The translations under genes and the position numbers were made by a program. 64,000 nt of DNA from Bog-473 sp963800725. GTDB lineage: Bacteria > Actinomycetota > Acidimicrobiia > Acidimicrobiales > RAAP-2. The notes beneath the pieces were generated by a model. That model had not been told where the DNA came from. It saw only the letters and a program-made list of their open reading frames with translations, and ran no database searches. Each line of letters opens with the position of its first letter. Within the stretch, counting starts at the first letter, position 1. Below are positions 11,352 through 20,647 of the stretch, in pieces. The stretch spans positions 1 to 64,000 of the forward strand of contig CAWDCE010000007.1 in the NCBI GenBank assembly GCA_963800725.1, read 5' to 3'.

Positions 11352-13454
11352 ATGGCCCGTGCCCCCCACCGAACGCCTTCGAACCCGAGCCGCCGCCGGC
11401 CCGTGATCTCGACCGGTGCCCCCCAAGAGACGGTGGCACCGCAGTGGGCGCAAGGGGGCGACGCCCTGACCACCGCCACGGGGGTACCGGTCGACGATAC
11501 GGACAACAGCCTGCGCATTGGTGAGCGCGGCCCGACGGTGCTCGACGATTTCCATCTGCGTGAGAAGATCATGCACTTCGATCATGAGCGCATCCCCGAG
11601 CGCGTGGTGCACGCACGCGGCGCGGCGGCCCATGGGACGTTCCGCCTCACCAAGTCCATCGAGTCGTTGACCTGTGCGTCGATCCTGTGCGATACCACCG
11701 TGGACACCCCGACGTTCGTTCGATTCTCCACAGTTGCGGGCTCGAGAGGCTCGGCCGACACGGCGCGCGACGTTCGGGGCTTTGCCGTCCGCTTCTATGG
11801 CGATGAGGGCAACTGGGACCTCGTCGGCAACAACATCCCGGTGTTCTTCATCCAAGACGGCATCAAATTTCCCGACCTCATCCATGCGGCCAAGCCCGAG
11901 CCCGACCGGGAGATTCCCCAGGCCCAGACGGCCCACGACACCTTTTGGGACTTTGCATCGCTCACCCCCGAGTCCACGCACATGCTCATGTGGGTCATGT
12001 CGGATCGGGGCATTCCTCGCTCGTACCGGACCATGGAGGGATTTGGGGTCCACACGTTCCGCTTGGTGAACGCCAAGGGCAAGACCACACTCGTCAAGTT
12101 CCACTGGAAGCCGGTGGCCGGCCTGGCCTCGTTGGTCTGGGAAGAAAGCCAGAAGCTCGGCGGCATCGACCCGGACTTCCACCGTCGTGACTTATGGGAC
12201 TCGATCGAGGCCGGGTCCTTTCCCGCCTGGGATCTGGGCATCCAGGCGTTCGCCGACACCGAAGATCAGATGTTCGAGGGAATCGATCTGCTGGACCCGA
12301 CGAAGTTGGTGCCCGAAGAGCTCGCTCCCGTCGAGATCATCGGCCGTCTCATGCTCAACAAGAACCCCGACAACTATTTCTCCGAGACTGAGCAGGTCGC
12401 GTTCTGCACAGCCCATGTCCCGCGGGGAATCGACTTCACCGATGACCCGTTGCTGCAGGTCCGGAACTTCTCCTATCTCGACACGCAGCTGACTCGCCTC
12501 GGGGGTCCCAACTTCGATCAGCTCCCGATCAACCGGGCCCACGCACCCGTCAACACCACCCAGCGGGACGGATTCGCTCAACAAGCGGTGCCACGGGGTG
12601 TCGCTGCCTACAACCCGAACTCTCTGGGCGGTGGCTGCCCATTTCCGGCCGGCGCGAACGGGTACGTGCACGTGCCTCGAAGCGTGAGCGGTGCGCGCGC
12701 TCGGGTCCGAGCGACATCGTTCTCCGACCATTACTCACAGGCCACGCTCTTTTGGCAGAGCATGAGCGAGCCCGAGCGCGAACACATCGTGTCAGCGTTC
12801 TCATTCGAGTTGGGCAAGTGCCTCAGCGAGGAGATCAAAGATCGCATGCTCGCCAACCTGGCCAACGTTGACGGGGATCTGGCGTCGAGCGTCGCCGCCG
12901 CGTTGGGGAGCACTGCGCCCAAAGGCAAGCCCGCCCGCGACCAATCGCCTTCACCGGCACTCTCGCTTCAACTCAGCACATCGGGCCCGATCGTCGGTCG
13001 GTTGGTCGGTATCTTCGCCAGCGACGGTGTGGACGGATCCGCACTTCTCTCGCTGAGCGGAGCGCTCGAGCGAGCGGGGGCACAGGTGGTGGTCATCGCC
13101 CCCCACGGCGGTGTCATCGACAGCGATGACGGATCCTCAATCGAGGTCACCAAGAGCGCCTTGACCACCCAATCGGTCGAGTACGACGCACTGGTGGTGG
13201 CGGGCGGGGCGGGCGCAGAAGCGCTCGGGGATGACCCGTATCTGGCGGTCAATCTGGGTGAGGCCTTCCGCCACTACAAGACCATCGGGGCGTGGGGGAC
13301 CGGTGTCGATGTCCTCACGGCGTGTCTCGGGAACGCAGATCTCCCCGGAGTAGTGACCGCCGCCACGGCGGGTCGGGCCTTCGCGAAATCATTCATTGAC
13401 GCCATGGGCTGGCACCGGCATTGGGACCGGTCCCCGGCCGTCGGCCGGGCCTAG
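11352..13454 (+). CDS. katE: Large-subunit monofunctional catalase (HPII/KatE type)
   Basis: Haem enzyme that disproportionates H2O2. ATG 11352 follows GGAAAGG at a suitable distance; upstream in-frame sequence is excluded. The catalytic His is in RVVHARGAAAHGTF and the distal Asn in GNNIPVFFI; RFSTVAGSRGSADT is the family signature; the haem-ligand Tyr is in RNFSYLDTQLTRLG. After residue about 540 comes the extra flavodoxin/DJ-1-like C-terminal domain (GRLVGIFASDGVDGSALL, VVAGGAGAEAL), which defines the large-subunit class. 700 residues against about 750 in HPII. A glycosyltransferase starts 8 bases after the stop. Confidence 0.95.
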   Translation: MARAPHRTPSNPSRRRPVISTGAPQETVAPQWAQGGDALTTATGVPVDDTDNSLRIGERGPTVLDDFHLREKIMHFDHERIPERVVHARGAAAHGTFRLTKSIESLTCASILCDTTVDTPTFVRFSTVAGSRGSADTARDVRGFAVRFYGDEGNWDLVGNNIPVFFIQDGIKFPDLIHAAKPEPDREIPQAQTAHDTFWDFASLTPESTHMLMWVMSDRGIPRSYRTMEGFGVHTFRLVNAKGKTTLVKFHWKPVAGLASLVWEESQKLGGIDPDFHRRDLWDSIEAGSFPAWDLGIQAFADTEDQMFEGIDLLDPTKLVPEELAPVEIIGRLMLNKNPDNYFSETEQVAFCTAHVPRGIDFTDDPLLQVRNFSYLDTQLTRLGGPNFDQLPINRAHAPVNTTQRDGFAQQAVPRGVAAYNPNSLGGGCPFPAGANGYVHVPRSVSGARARVRATSFSDHYSQATLFWQSMSEPEREHIVSAFSFELGKCLSEEIKDRMLANLANVDGDLASSVAAALGSTAPKGKPARDQSPSPALSLQLSTSGPIVGRLVGIFASDGVDGSALLSLSGALERAGAQVVVIAPHGGVIDSDDGSSIEVTKSALTTQSVEYDALVVAGGAGAEALGDDPYLAVNLGEAFRHYKTIGAWGTGVDVLTACLGNADLPGVVTAATAGRAFAKSFIDAMGWHRHWDRSPAVGRA

Positions 13455-13462
13455 GGCCGGCC

Positions 13463-14281
13463 ATGAAACCCAAGGCGCAGCGACGCTGGAGCGCCCGTGC
13501 GGACTCCGCGCGTGCGACCGAGGCTGTCCGGTTCGGCATAGTGCTCCCCATTCACAACGAAGAAGAGCTGGCATCCGCCGCACTCGCTTCGCTTGATCGG
13601 GCAATTGCCGCGGTCCCCGACCCCACGGTCACGATCGGCGTCGCCATTGTGCTCGACACGTGCAGTGATGGGAGCGCCCACCTGGTCGACCAATGGCGTC
13701 AATGCCGGATCAGCGGTGGAGGCGACCACCACGTGCACGTCGTGAACACGAAGGCGCACAATGTTGGTCACGCCCGCAAGCGCGGCTGCGACGTGCTGTT
13801 GTCAGCGTGGGGAACTCACGCGCCAAACACCATTTGGTTGGCGACGACCGATGCCGATTCGCAGGTACCCGAGGACTGGATCACGACACAGTTGGGTATC
13901 CATCGCTCGGGTGGACAGGTGTGGGTCGGTCCGGTGCGTGTCAGTGACTGGTCGGGTCGCTCGGCGGGAACTGCGGCGGCGTGGCGCCGTCAATACCGCG
14001 CCGAGTATCTCCCCATCCACGGAGCGAATTTCGGAATGAGCGCCGCGACCTATCTGGACGCGGGGGGATTTGCGGAGTTGGCCACCGGCGAGGATCGAGA
14101 CCTGTTCGAGCGGGCTGTCGCGCTCGGTGCGGTGGTGCGACATGACCCCCGGGTCCACGTTGGCACCAGTGGCCGCCGTGGAGCACACGCCCCGGGGGGA
14201 TTTGCGCACACGCTCAGCGCCATCGAATCTTTGGTGGCCTCGTCCAGCGAGGCCGGACGGCCCGAGCTCGCCGCATCATGA
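13463..14281 (+). CDS. Family 2 glycosyltransferase
   Basis: GT-A fold glycosyltransferase. VLPIHNEEELASAAL begins the nucleotide-binding fold near residue 27 and TTDADSQVP (near residue 130) supplies the metal-binding DxD; HGANFGMSAATYLDAGGF and TGEDRDLFERA form the acceptor side with the ED pair. No transmembrane segment is evident, so it is probably cytoplasmic. 272 residues from ATG 13463. It lies just behind the catalase and ahead of the ferritin-like, acyl-CoA-dehydrogenase-like, PIG-L and NodS-like genes; together these suggest modification of an amino-sugar glycan. Acceptor and donor are unknown. Confidence 0.85.
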   Translation: MKPKAQRRWSARADSARATEAVRFGIVLPIHNEEELASAALASLDRAIAAVPDPTVTIGVAIVLDTCSDGSAHLVDQWRQCRISGGGDHHVHVVNTKAHNVGHARKRGCDVLLSAWGTHAPNTIWLATTDADSQVPEDWITTQLGIHRSGGQVWVGPVRVSDWSGRSAGTAAAWRRQYRAEYLPIHGANFGMSAATYLDAGGFAELATGEDRDLFERAVALGAVVRHDPRVHVGTSGRRGAHAPGGFAHTLSAIESLVASSSEAGRPELAAS

Positions 14282-14528
14282 GGCGCAGCGCTGTGGTTCG
14301 GGCGCCCCGGTGGACGTGGTCATCATGACCGCCGATCGGTCGGCCACCGAAGATGGCGACGACGAGACCGCTGAGCCAGTGCTCGCGCGCCGCGAACTTC
14401 GGGTTGACGCCGGTGAGCCCATCTCTGAAGCCCAAGCAGCGCAGAACCGAGTACAGGATCCACCGGCGTGATGCGCCGTGGAGACCGGGCTCCGAACATT
14501 TGGCATTGACCCCGAAAGGAACGTGACC

Positions 14529-14946
14529 ATGGAAAAAGACGAAATTCATTGAACTCCTTAACGAGGACCTCAGCAGCGAATATCAGTCGATCGTGCAATA
14601 CAACCTGCACATCTCGACGGTGACCGGCCCCGAGTTTGTGAGCACGATCGACGAACTGACCAAGCACCTCGCCCAAGAGCTCAGCCACGCCCGAGTGCTC
14701 GCGGCGCAGGTCTCTTTCTTGGGCGGCGAACCGACCACGGCCGTCGGCGACGTGGCGCCGACCACGGATTCGCGCGGTGCCCTCGAGGCCGACCTCCATC
14801 TCGAGCAAGAACAGCTCGAGCGCTACCGGGAGCGATTCAGCCAGGCCAATGAACTCGGTCTGGCCGACGTCGGCGAAGCGCTCCGGCCGCTGCTCGAGCA
14901 GACCCAAGAACATGTCCAAGACCTCCTCACGGCACTCGGCAGGTAA
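14529..14946 (+). CDS. Ferritin-like diiron four-helix protein (frame broken by an A-run)
   Basis: Small four-helix-bundle protein (about 138 residues). The candidate ligands are in EYQSIVQY, the ELSHARV pair, LEADLHLEQEQ and EQTQEHVQD, matching a ferritin/bacterioferritin-type diiron site. Translation from ATG 14529 terminates after eight codons; removing one A from the run AAAAA at about 14533-14537 restores a continuous frame starting MEKTKFIELLNEDL, so an extra A is the likely error. Without repair, only an internal ATG at 14593 would be usable and the first iron-ligand helix would be lost. Next to the catalase it suits an oxidative or iron-storage role, but it could be a rubrerythrin- or Dps-like relative. 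Confidence 0.8.
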
Positions 14947-14994
14947 GGCGCCGGACCGGTCGCGGCCCAGCCCGATCGATTCGGAGATGCCCAG

Positions 14995-15975
14995 ATGACG
15001 GATCACGATCACCCCGAGTTCCCGAGGGTGCTCGGACGGTTCACCGAGGTGCTCCCGGAGCTCGGACACCTCCCGAGACCCGGTTGCGGCGATACGTGGG
15101 TTCGCTTTTCGACGCTCGCCTCACTCGCCGAAGAAGACCTGTCGCTGGCCCGCTTGGCCGAGGGCCACGCAGATGCACTGGCCATCCTCGCTGAGTCGGG
15201 TCGCCCGACGCGCCACCAAGGGGCCAGCTACGGGGTGTGGGCGGCCCGCACCGCAACGGCCGGCGTCACCGCGCATCGGGTGGCGGGCGGATGGCAGCTC
15301 GCCGGTCCCAAGCCCTTTTGTTCGGGCAGTGGGATCTTGGATCGCGCCCTGATCACCGCGGAGGCCCCCGACGGCTACCGGCTCTTCGACGTGGCCACGG
15401 CCGACGTGGTGGTCGACTCGGTCCCCGACTCGTGGCCCGCCGTTGGTATGGCCGATTCACTCAGCGAGACACTCACCATCGGCGGCGCGGTGGTAGGTGA
15501 AGACGACGCCGTCGGGCCACCGGGCTTCTACACCGATCGGCCCGGTTTCTGGTTCGGTGCCTGCGGCGTCGCGGCGTGTTGGTTCGGTGGGGCCCGTGGC
15601 TTGGTGGCCGCGGTCGGCGCAAGTCTGCGCAGCGACCCGAGCGAGGTCACCTTGGTGGAGATCGGTCGGGCGGCCAGTGGGCTCCAGGCGATGCGCGATG
15701 TCCTCGAGAGCGTGGCTCTGGGCATCGACGCCGACCCCGACGACAAGCAGGACAGCGCGCGGGCCCGAGCAATGGCGGTTCGCCAAATCGTCCATCACTT
15801 CTGCACCGAGATCCTGCGACAGACGGCCGCCGCCGGCGGTGCCAGGCCGCTTTGTCACGATCCCCTCCAGGCCCGGCGAGCCGCCGATCTCTACGTGTAT
15901 CTGGCTCAGCATCACGGGGGAGCCGATGCCGTGAGTCTGGGGCGACTGACGCTGGCTGGTCGGCCATGGAGCTGA
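14995..15975 (+). CDS. Acyl-CoA-dehydrogenase-like flavoprotein
   Basis: 326 residues, shorter than normal acyl-CoA dehydrogenases (about 380). The middle domain motif is recognisable at GWQLAGPKPFCSGSGILDRAL, followed by a strand-rich segment and a C-terminal helical domain (HHFCTEILRQTAAAGGARPLCHD) resembling the FAD-binding arginine/glutamine region. The usual catalytic Glu is not obvious. The next gene begins ten bases before its stop, so the two are translationally coupled. Homologues of this sort accompany PIG-L and NodS-like genes in unrelated bacteria; the substrate is unknown and the name describes fold only. Confidence 0.78.
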   Translation: MTDHDHPEFPRVLGRFTEVLPELGHLPRPGCGDTWVRFSTLASLAEEDLSLARLAEGHADALAILAESGRPTRHQGASYGVWAARTATAGVTAHRVAGGWQLAGPKPFCSGSGILDRALITAEAPDGYRLFDVATADVVVDSVPDSWPAVGMADSLSETLTIGGAVVGEDDAVGPPGFYTDRPGFWFGACGVAACWFGGARGLVAAVGASLRSDPSEVTLVEIGRAASGLQAMRDVLESVALGIDADPDDKQDSARARAMAVRQIVHHFCTEILRQTAAAGGARPLCHDPLQARRAADLYVYLAQHHGGADAVSLGRLTLAGRPWS

Positions 15976-16737
15976 CGGTCGGCCCTTCGCACTTGGGTAC
16001 CCCCGAGCGGGAATGGCAACGCTCGCCACGCCTCGGCTCGGTCGCGTCGCTCACCCTCAGACGTGCTCGCAAGGTACTCGTCATCGCGCCGCACCCCGAC
16101 GACGAGGTCCTGGGCGCAGGGGGATTGTTGCAGTGGTTCATCGCCCGTGGCGCAGAGATTGAATTGCTGGCCGTGACCGACGGAGAAGCGTCGTATCCGC
16201 GGTGGAACCGAATTCCAAAGGCGCATGCTCCGCACCATCCGCCCCATCGAATCCCTCACAGCGCTCAAGCGGCTCGGCTGTCGGGCGCCGCGGGTCACCC
16301 GACTCGGTCTTCCCGACGGTCGGGTCGCCGAGTTCGAGGAGCAATTGTGTGAGGAGCTGGCGGCGCGTGGGCATGAGGACGATGTCTGGTTGGCGCCGTG
16401 GTGCAACGACGGACATCCCGACCACGATGCCTGCGGTCGCGCCGCATCAACGCTGGCCTCGCCATGCAAGGTGCGCTTGCTCAGCTATCTCGTGTGGGCC
16501 TGGCACTGGGCCGACCCGAGCGGAGAGGAGCTTCCATGGGAGCACTGTCGCCGCCACGACTTCGACGCGGTATCGGCGTCGCGAAAGCGTTGGAGCATCG
16601 ACGCGTTCAGCTCCCAGATCCAGACGTCGGGCGCATCGCGCCACGTTGCCCCCGTGCTGCCGCCCGAGGTACTCGAGCGATTCAATCGGAACTTTGAGGT
16701 GTTTGTGGAAGGAGCGATGACGCAGTGGGGTCGATGA
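15966..16737 (+). CDS. PIG-L/LmbE family N-deacetylase (one frameshift)
   Basis: Zn-dependent deacetylase of the family that includes MshB and GlcNAc-PI deacetylases. The metal site is APHPDDEVLGAGG near residue 41 with a second part at NDGHPDHDACGRAA. The reading frame changes at about 16213-16222 between TDGEASYPRWN and MLRTIRPIESLTALKRLG, consistent with one extra base; correcting it gives 256 residues. Start ATG 15966 overlaps the acyl-CoA-dehydrogenase-like gene and the stop overlaps the methyltransferase start (ATGA). The neighbourhood points to N-deacetylation of an amino sugar that is then N-methylated. Confidence 0.82.
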
Positions 16738-17296
16738 AGCGGACGTACTTCGATGAGATGTACCAGTCAGATCCAGATCCGTGGCAGTTCGAGTCGAGTT
16801 GGTATGAGCAGCGAAAGTACGACGCTCACGATGGCCTCGCTGCCCGAGGTCCGCTATCGCTTCGCTTTCGAGCCGGGATGCTCGATCGGCGTCTTGAGCG
16901 CGCTGCTTGCGGCGCGTTGCGATCAGCTCTTGGCTATGCGACATTGTCCCCGATGTCCTCGTGCGGGCTCGCGAACGCTGCCGCAGTGCAGACGGTGTGG
17001 AGTTTGCGGTGCGGGCGATTCCCGAGGCGTGGCCGGCGGGTCCGTTCGATCTCATCGTGTTGAGCGAGATCGCCTATTACTTCGACCGACCGGCGCTCCG
17101 CGAGATCATCGCCAAGGCCGTCGCATCGACCACACCTGGTGCGACCATCGTCGGCGTCCACTGGCGGGGTCCGACCAACTATCCATTGACCGGTGACGAG
17201 GCCCATCACATCATCGACTCGCATGCCCAACTTGAGCGCGCCGCGCAGCACCGCGAGTCGGACTTCGTGCTCGACGTGTGGCATCGCCTGGCGTAG
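16734..17296 (+). CDS. NodS-like SAM-dependent N-methyltransferase (two frameshifts)
   Basis: Class I methyltransferase of the NodS family, which N-methylates deacetylated amino sugars in rhizobial Nod-factor synthesis. Recognisable blocks are YFDEMYQSDPDPWQFESSWYE at the N-terminus, the SAM site FEPGCSIGVLSALLAARC, FDLIVLSEIAYYFDR, and VHWRGPTNYPLTGDEAH near the C-terminus. These lie in three frames: single extra bases at about 16821 (extra G after GAC) and 16934 (extra C after ATG) explain both shifts, giving 186 residues. It starts within the PIG-L stop codon. The similarity to NodS does not imply nodulation; the substrate is probably a glycan or glycolipid. Confidence 0.8.
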
Positions 17297-17690
17297 CGAA
17301 CTGCCGCGGCTTCCGCGAAACGACGCTGAACTGATTGATCCGTCAGACACCTCGGACACCACCAGCCGACGCCCGACGCCGGCCATCGAGGCCATCGTCA
17401 GTTCAAGCGTGCCCACTGTGCGTGGATCACGTCAGGTGGGTCATTCGGCCCTATCGACGCAAACGGGTGTTTGGTATGAATAGTCATGCTCCCACGCCAC
17501 CCGTGAGGACAGTTTCGGCGGTGGCCGTGCCGCGAGGGTTTGTTGCTCCTACCTCAAACGACACGGCCACCGCCGCAGGTAATGCCCAGGAGCGATCGGT
17601 TCGAGTCTCGACATTTTCTCGACGACGCGTCCGCGCTGCGCGCGAAGCACTCGCAACGTCTCACCATCTCGGTGCGGTGGATCTGCGCAT
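17297..17690 (+). other. Unassigned 394-base stretch
   Basis: Between the methyltransferase and the convergent membrane protein gene. Several short frames are open but arginine/proline-rich and without motifs; I cannot support a gene. No RNA element or repeat recognised. Confidence 0.35.
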
Positions 17691-18577
17691 CTAGGCCCAG
17701 CGCAAGAGCGCGGCCAACACCAGACCGAAGGGTGCGAGCAACCAACCCCAACGCACCGACGCCGTGACGACGGCCGATCGGTAGCCATAAAGCACCGCTT
17801 GTTGGATCGGGTTGAACGATGGCGCACTCAGAGCGCGCTCAACGCGGCGACGATCGCCAATGGGGTCGACGTGGCGAAGGCCACGATGGCGAGGAAGTAG
17901 ACGACCCGCAACGCGGTCAGCCACCCCCACCTCCGCAGCGCATGGGTGGTCCGCTCGATCGACAGGTTGTGCGGGTGGGCGACTGATCCGGCAAAGAGGG
18001 CAGCACCCGAGAAGGCCAGGAGGGGACCGGCCAAGGTGAGCACCGCTTCGGTACCCGCCGGCGCGCTTCCGACCAGGTGCAACGCCAGCCCGATCGCTGA
18101 CGCGATGAACGGGGACTGGTCGACCCAGGTGGTGGAGCGTCGCTGCTTGATCGGCGCGTCGCGGCGCATGAGATGGACGCAGACCGCATTGACTGCGCCG
18201 TTGGCCAGATTGGCCAGCACCGCAATCATCACGCCGGTCGGGCCGGCAAAGGCGCTGGCGGTCGGCACGACCCAAAACCCTCCGTTCGGCGACACGGCCC
18301 ATGCTTCGAGCGCACCTTGTCCACCCGAGTGTTCGGCCCTGGTCCACATGGCTGCTCCGAAGAGCACCCAGAGCCCGAGCGCGATGATCACGGGGCCGAC
18401 AAGCTGACTCGGGGCGGTGAGCCGCCAGGCGGCCACCAAGGACAAGATGGCCGCAGTCAAGAGGATCTGGACCCGTAGCACGATGGGCCAGGCCCCCTGC
18501 ACTCGGGCGCCCCCCTTGGAGGCCGCCCATCCAACCAGGCCGCCCACGACGAAGCAGGCGAGGCTGAGCACGGCCAT
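17691..18577 (-). CDS. Multi-pass membrane protein, possibly an AEC-family permease
   Basis: About eight to ten hydrophobic segments over 295 residues. The central motif PNGGFWVVPTASAFAGPTG followed by a long hydrophobic run and a second half beginning DQSPFIASAIGLALHLVG resembles auxin-efflux-carrier (AEC) transporters, but I am unsure of the family. ATG at 18577 is chosen because it begins directly before the first membrane segment. In the given frame the gene stops at 17828; the next frame continues with APSFNPIQQAVLYGYRS and another hydrophobic helix to 17691, so a missing base near 17829 is likely. It is divergent from the CADD-like gene. Confidence 0.6.
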
Positions 18578-18641
18578 GATTGTGCCCGCTTTGCGCACCG
18601 CAGGTGGCGCTTGGGCTCCGGGCCGCGAGATATGGTGCGAT

Positions 18642-19310
18642 ATGCACACCGCTCAGAACCGCAATGCTCAGATCCAAAGTGCCCTGGCCGATGCATTGGC
18701 GGAGCGTCACCTCTTGACCCATCCCTTCTACCAGCGCTGGGAAGCCGGGGGCCTGGCGGCCAGCGAACTGGCCGCCTACGCCGAGCAATACCGCCTGATC
18801 GAGCGCGAGCTGCCCTTGACGCTGGCGGCGATCGCCGCCCAGCTCGACGAGGGTCCGGCCCGCTCGCTGGTCGAGGCCAACCTGGCCGACGAACTCGGGG
18901 AACCCGCGGCGCACATCGAGCTGTTCGAGTCGTTTGCCCAGGCGACGGGGGCCCGACTGAACGTGGCGTCGACCGAGGCCACCGCCGATCTGCTCGCCGC
19001 AGTGCGGGCGGTGAGCCACAGTGACCCGGTCGCTGCCCTCTCTATGGTCGCGGCCTATGAGGTCCAAGCGGCCGACATTGCTGCGTCCAAGGCCGACGGC
19101 CTGCGCCGCCACTACGGCATGGACGCAGAAGCGACGCGCTTTTGGGACATCCACACCACCCAAGAAGCGGCCCACGCCGACTGGTCGATCGAGGCCCTGG
19201 CCGCACTCGACGCCGACCCGGCCGCGGTGCTGGCCGCGGCGGAGGTGGCGGCCGAAGCCTGGTGGGCGTTCCTCGATGAGCGCGAGGCCATGGCCGCCGC
19301 CTCTCTTTGA
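18642..19310 (+). CDS. CADD-type haem-oxygenase-like diiron protein, candidate p-aminobenzoate synthase
   Basis: 222-residue all-helical protein of the TenA/PqqC-like diiron (HDO) superfamily. Counting from ATG 18642, metal ligands are Glu84, His91, Glu140, His171, Glu175 and His178, matching the pattern E-x6-H, E, H-x3-D/E-x2-H of Chlamydia CADD. Tyr30 (in HPFY) and Lys150 fall where CADD has its self-sacrificing Tyr27 and its essential Lys152, with identical Glu-to-Lys spacing of ten. CADD makes p-aminobenzoate from its own tyrosine in organisms without pabABC. The presence of the folate genes at 33-36 kb makes this role attractive. Alternative: a TenA- or PqqC-like enzyme of another pathway. 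Start lacks a strong ribosome site. Confidence 0.82.
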   Translation: MHTAQNRNAQIQSALADALAERHLLTHPFYQRWEAGGLAASELAAYAEQYRLIERELPLTLAAIAAQLDEGPARSLVEANLADELGEPAAHIELFESFAQATGARLNVASTEATADLLAAVRAVSHSDPVAALSMVAAYEVQAADIAASKADGLRRHYGMDAEATRFWDIHTTQEAAHADWSIEALAALDADPAAVLAAAEVAAEAWWAFLDEREAMAAASL

Positions 19311-19331
19311 GCTCGAGGCGCCCTCTTCCTC

Positions 19332-20647
19332 TCAGTTGGTGAGCGGGCCGAGTCGGTTCGCGGCGTCGGCGAACGCCCGGGCGCGCTCGCGGTAGTCGGC
19401 GAATCGCCCGAAGCTCGGTGCGGCCGGCGACAAGAGGACCACGCCGCCAGGTGTGCTCCACGCGAAAGCAGCGGCCACGGCCGAATCGAGGTCAGTCGCG
19501 TTGACGACTTCGACGCCGGCGTGGGTCGCGGCCGAGATGGCATCGCCGATCCGCGGGCCGTTGTCGGGGAGAGTCACCACCAGTGTCGGCGGCACACGTT
19601 GGGCCACAGTGCGCCCGAGGGGTGAGTAGTCGAGTCCGCGGTCATGCCCACCGACCACGAGTGCGACCGCACGGTCGGCGAACGCCTCGAGAGCGACCTG
19701 GGCCGGTAACACGTTCGTCGAGAGGCTGTCATCGATGAATTCAACGTCGTCAATGCGGCCCAAAGAAAAACAGCGGCTCGGGAGTCCTGCGAAACCCTCG
19801 CCGGCGCGGGCCATTCGATCGGGGTCGTCGACCTCTTTGACGCCGAGGGCGCGCAGCACGGCGGCCGCCATGGCGGCGTTGCGACGGTTGTGTTCGCCGC
19901 GCAGGTTGAGCACCCCGAACCACGGCACGTCGGTTGCCTCAATCCATTCGACGTGGGGCCCAGGGTGCTCGCACGGGCACGCAACTCGGCGTCGGTGCCG
20001 TTGGCGAGCACCACTTCGACCCCGGGCTTGGTGCACAGTGAGAGCTTGTCGGCGTAGTAGCGGTCCAGCCCCCCGTGCCAGTCGAGATGGTCGGGCGAGA
20101 GGGAGGTGACCGCCACGGTGCGCGGACCGGTGGTGAGGTCGGGGACCTGGTAACTCGATGTCTCGATCACCCACAGATCCGGTTCGGGGTCGCTTGAGAG
20201 GGCCCACGGTGGTCGACCAATGTTGCCGCCGATCCGGGCCCGGTAGCCGAGACCGTCCAAAAGATGGCCGACCAACGCGGTGGTGGTGCTCTTGCCCTTG
20301 GTGCCGGTGATGCACACGACCGCGGCGGGATCGATGTCTTCAAGCCATAGGCCGAGACCGCTGCGCACCGCAACGCCGGCTGCTTCGAGTTGGGCCACTT
20401 CAGGCCGGTAGTGGCTGATGCCGGGGCTCTTGATCACCACCTCACATCGGAGCAGTGCCTCGAGCCCGCCCGCGCCGGTGGCGAGCACCTCGAGACCACC
20501 CTCACGACCATTCGGCGCATCGTCGACCAGGACCGGGGTCTGGCCCATCTGGCGCAGTCGATCGAGGCTGGCCCGTCCCTCGACGCCGATGCCCCAGAGC
20601 CCGACCGCAGCTTCAGTGAGTTCGGACCACGAGATCGGGGGGCGCAT
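19332..20647 (-). CDS. murD2: Mur ligase, MurD2-type UDP-MurNAc-L-Ala--L-Glu ligase (one frameshift)
   Basis: Cytoplasmic ATP-dependent ligase of the MurD family. ATP-binding motif ITGTKGKSTTTALVGHLL near residue 105; LSPDHLDWHGGLDRYY and GEHNRRNAAMAAAVLRALG are ligase signatures; FIDDSLSTNVLPAQ lies in the C-terminal domain. The frame changes near 19960 (one base missing; a C-run on the coding strand is one short), giving 438 residues after correction. The start at 20647 lies 35 bases inside the murL gene. Pairing with murL identifies it as MurD2, which adds L-Glu rather than D-Glu to UDP-MurNAc-L-Ala; a standard MurD is the alternative if the neighbour is misassigned. Confidence 0.85.

Noticed and set aside
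14282..14528. Minus-strand frame between the glycosyltransferase and ferritin-like genes
   Set aside because: A start exists but the sequence lacks recognisable motifs and spans gene borders; cannot be supported.
16734..17296. NodS-like gene as a decayed pseudogene
   Set aside because: Both shifts are single bases that restore a full, well-conserved protein, and the same error type affects essential genes in the window.
17691..19175. 494-codon minus-strand frame
   Set aside because: Most of it is antisense to the CADD-like gene and out of frame with the membrane protein; only its last 45 codons are used as the likely C-terminus of that protein.
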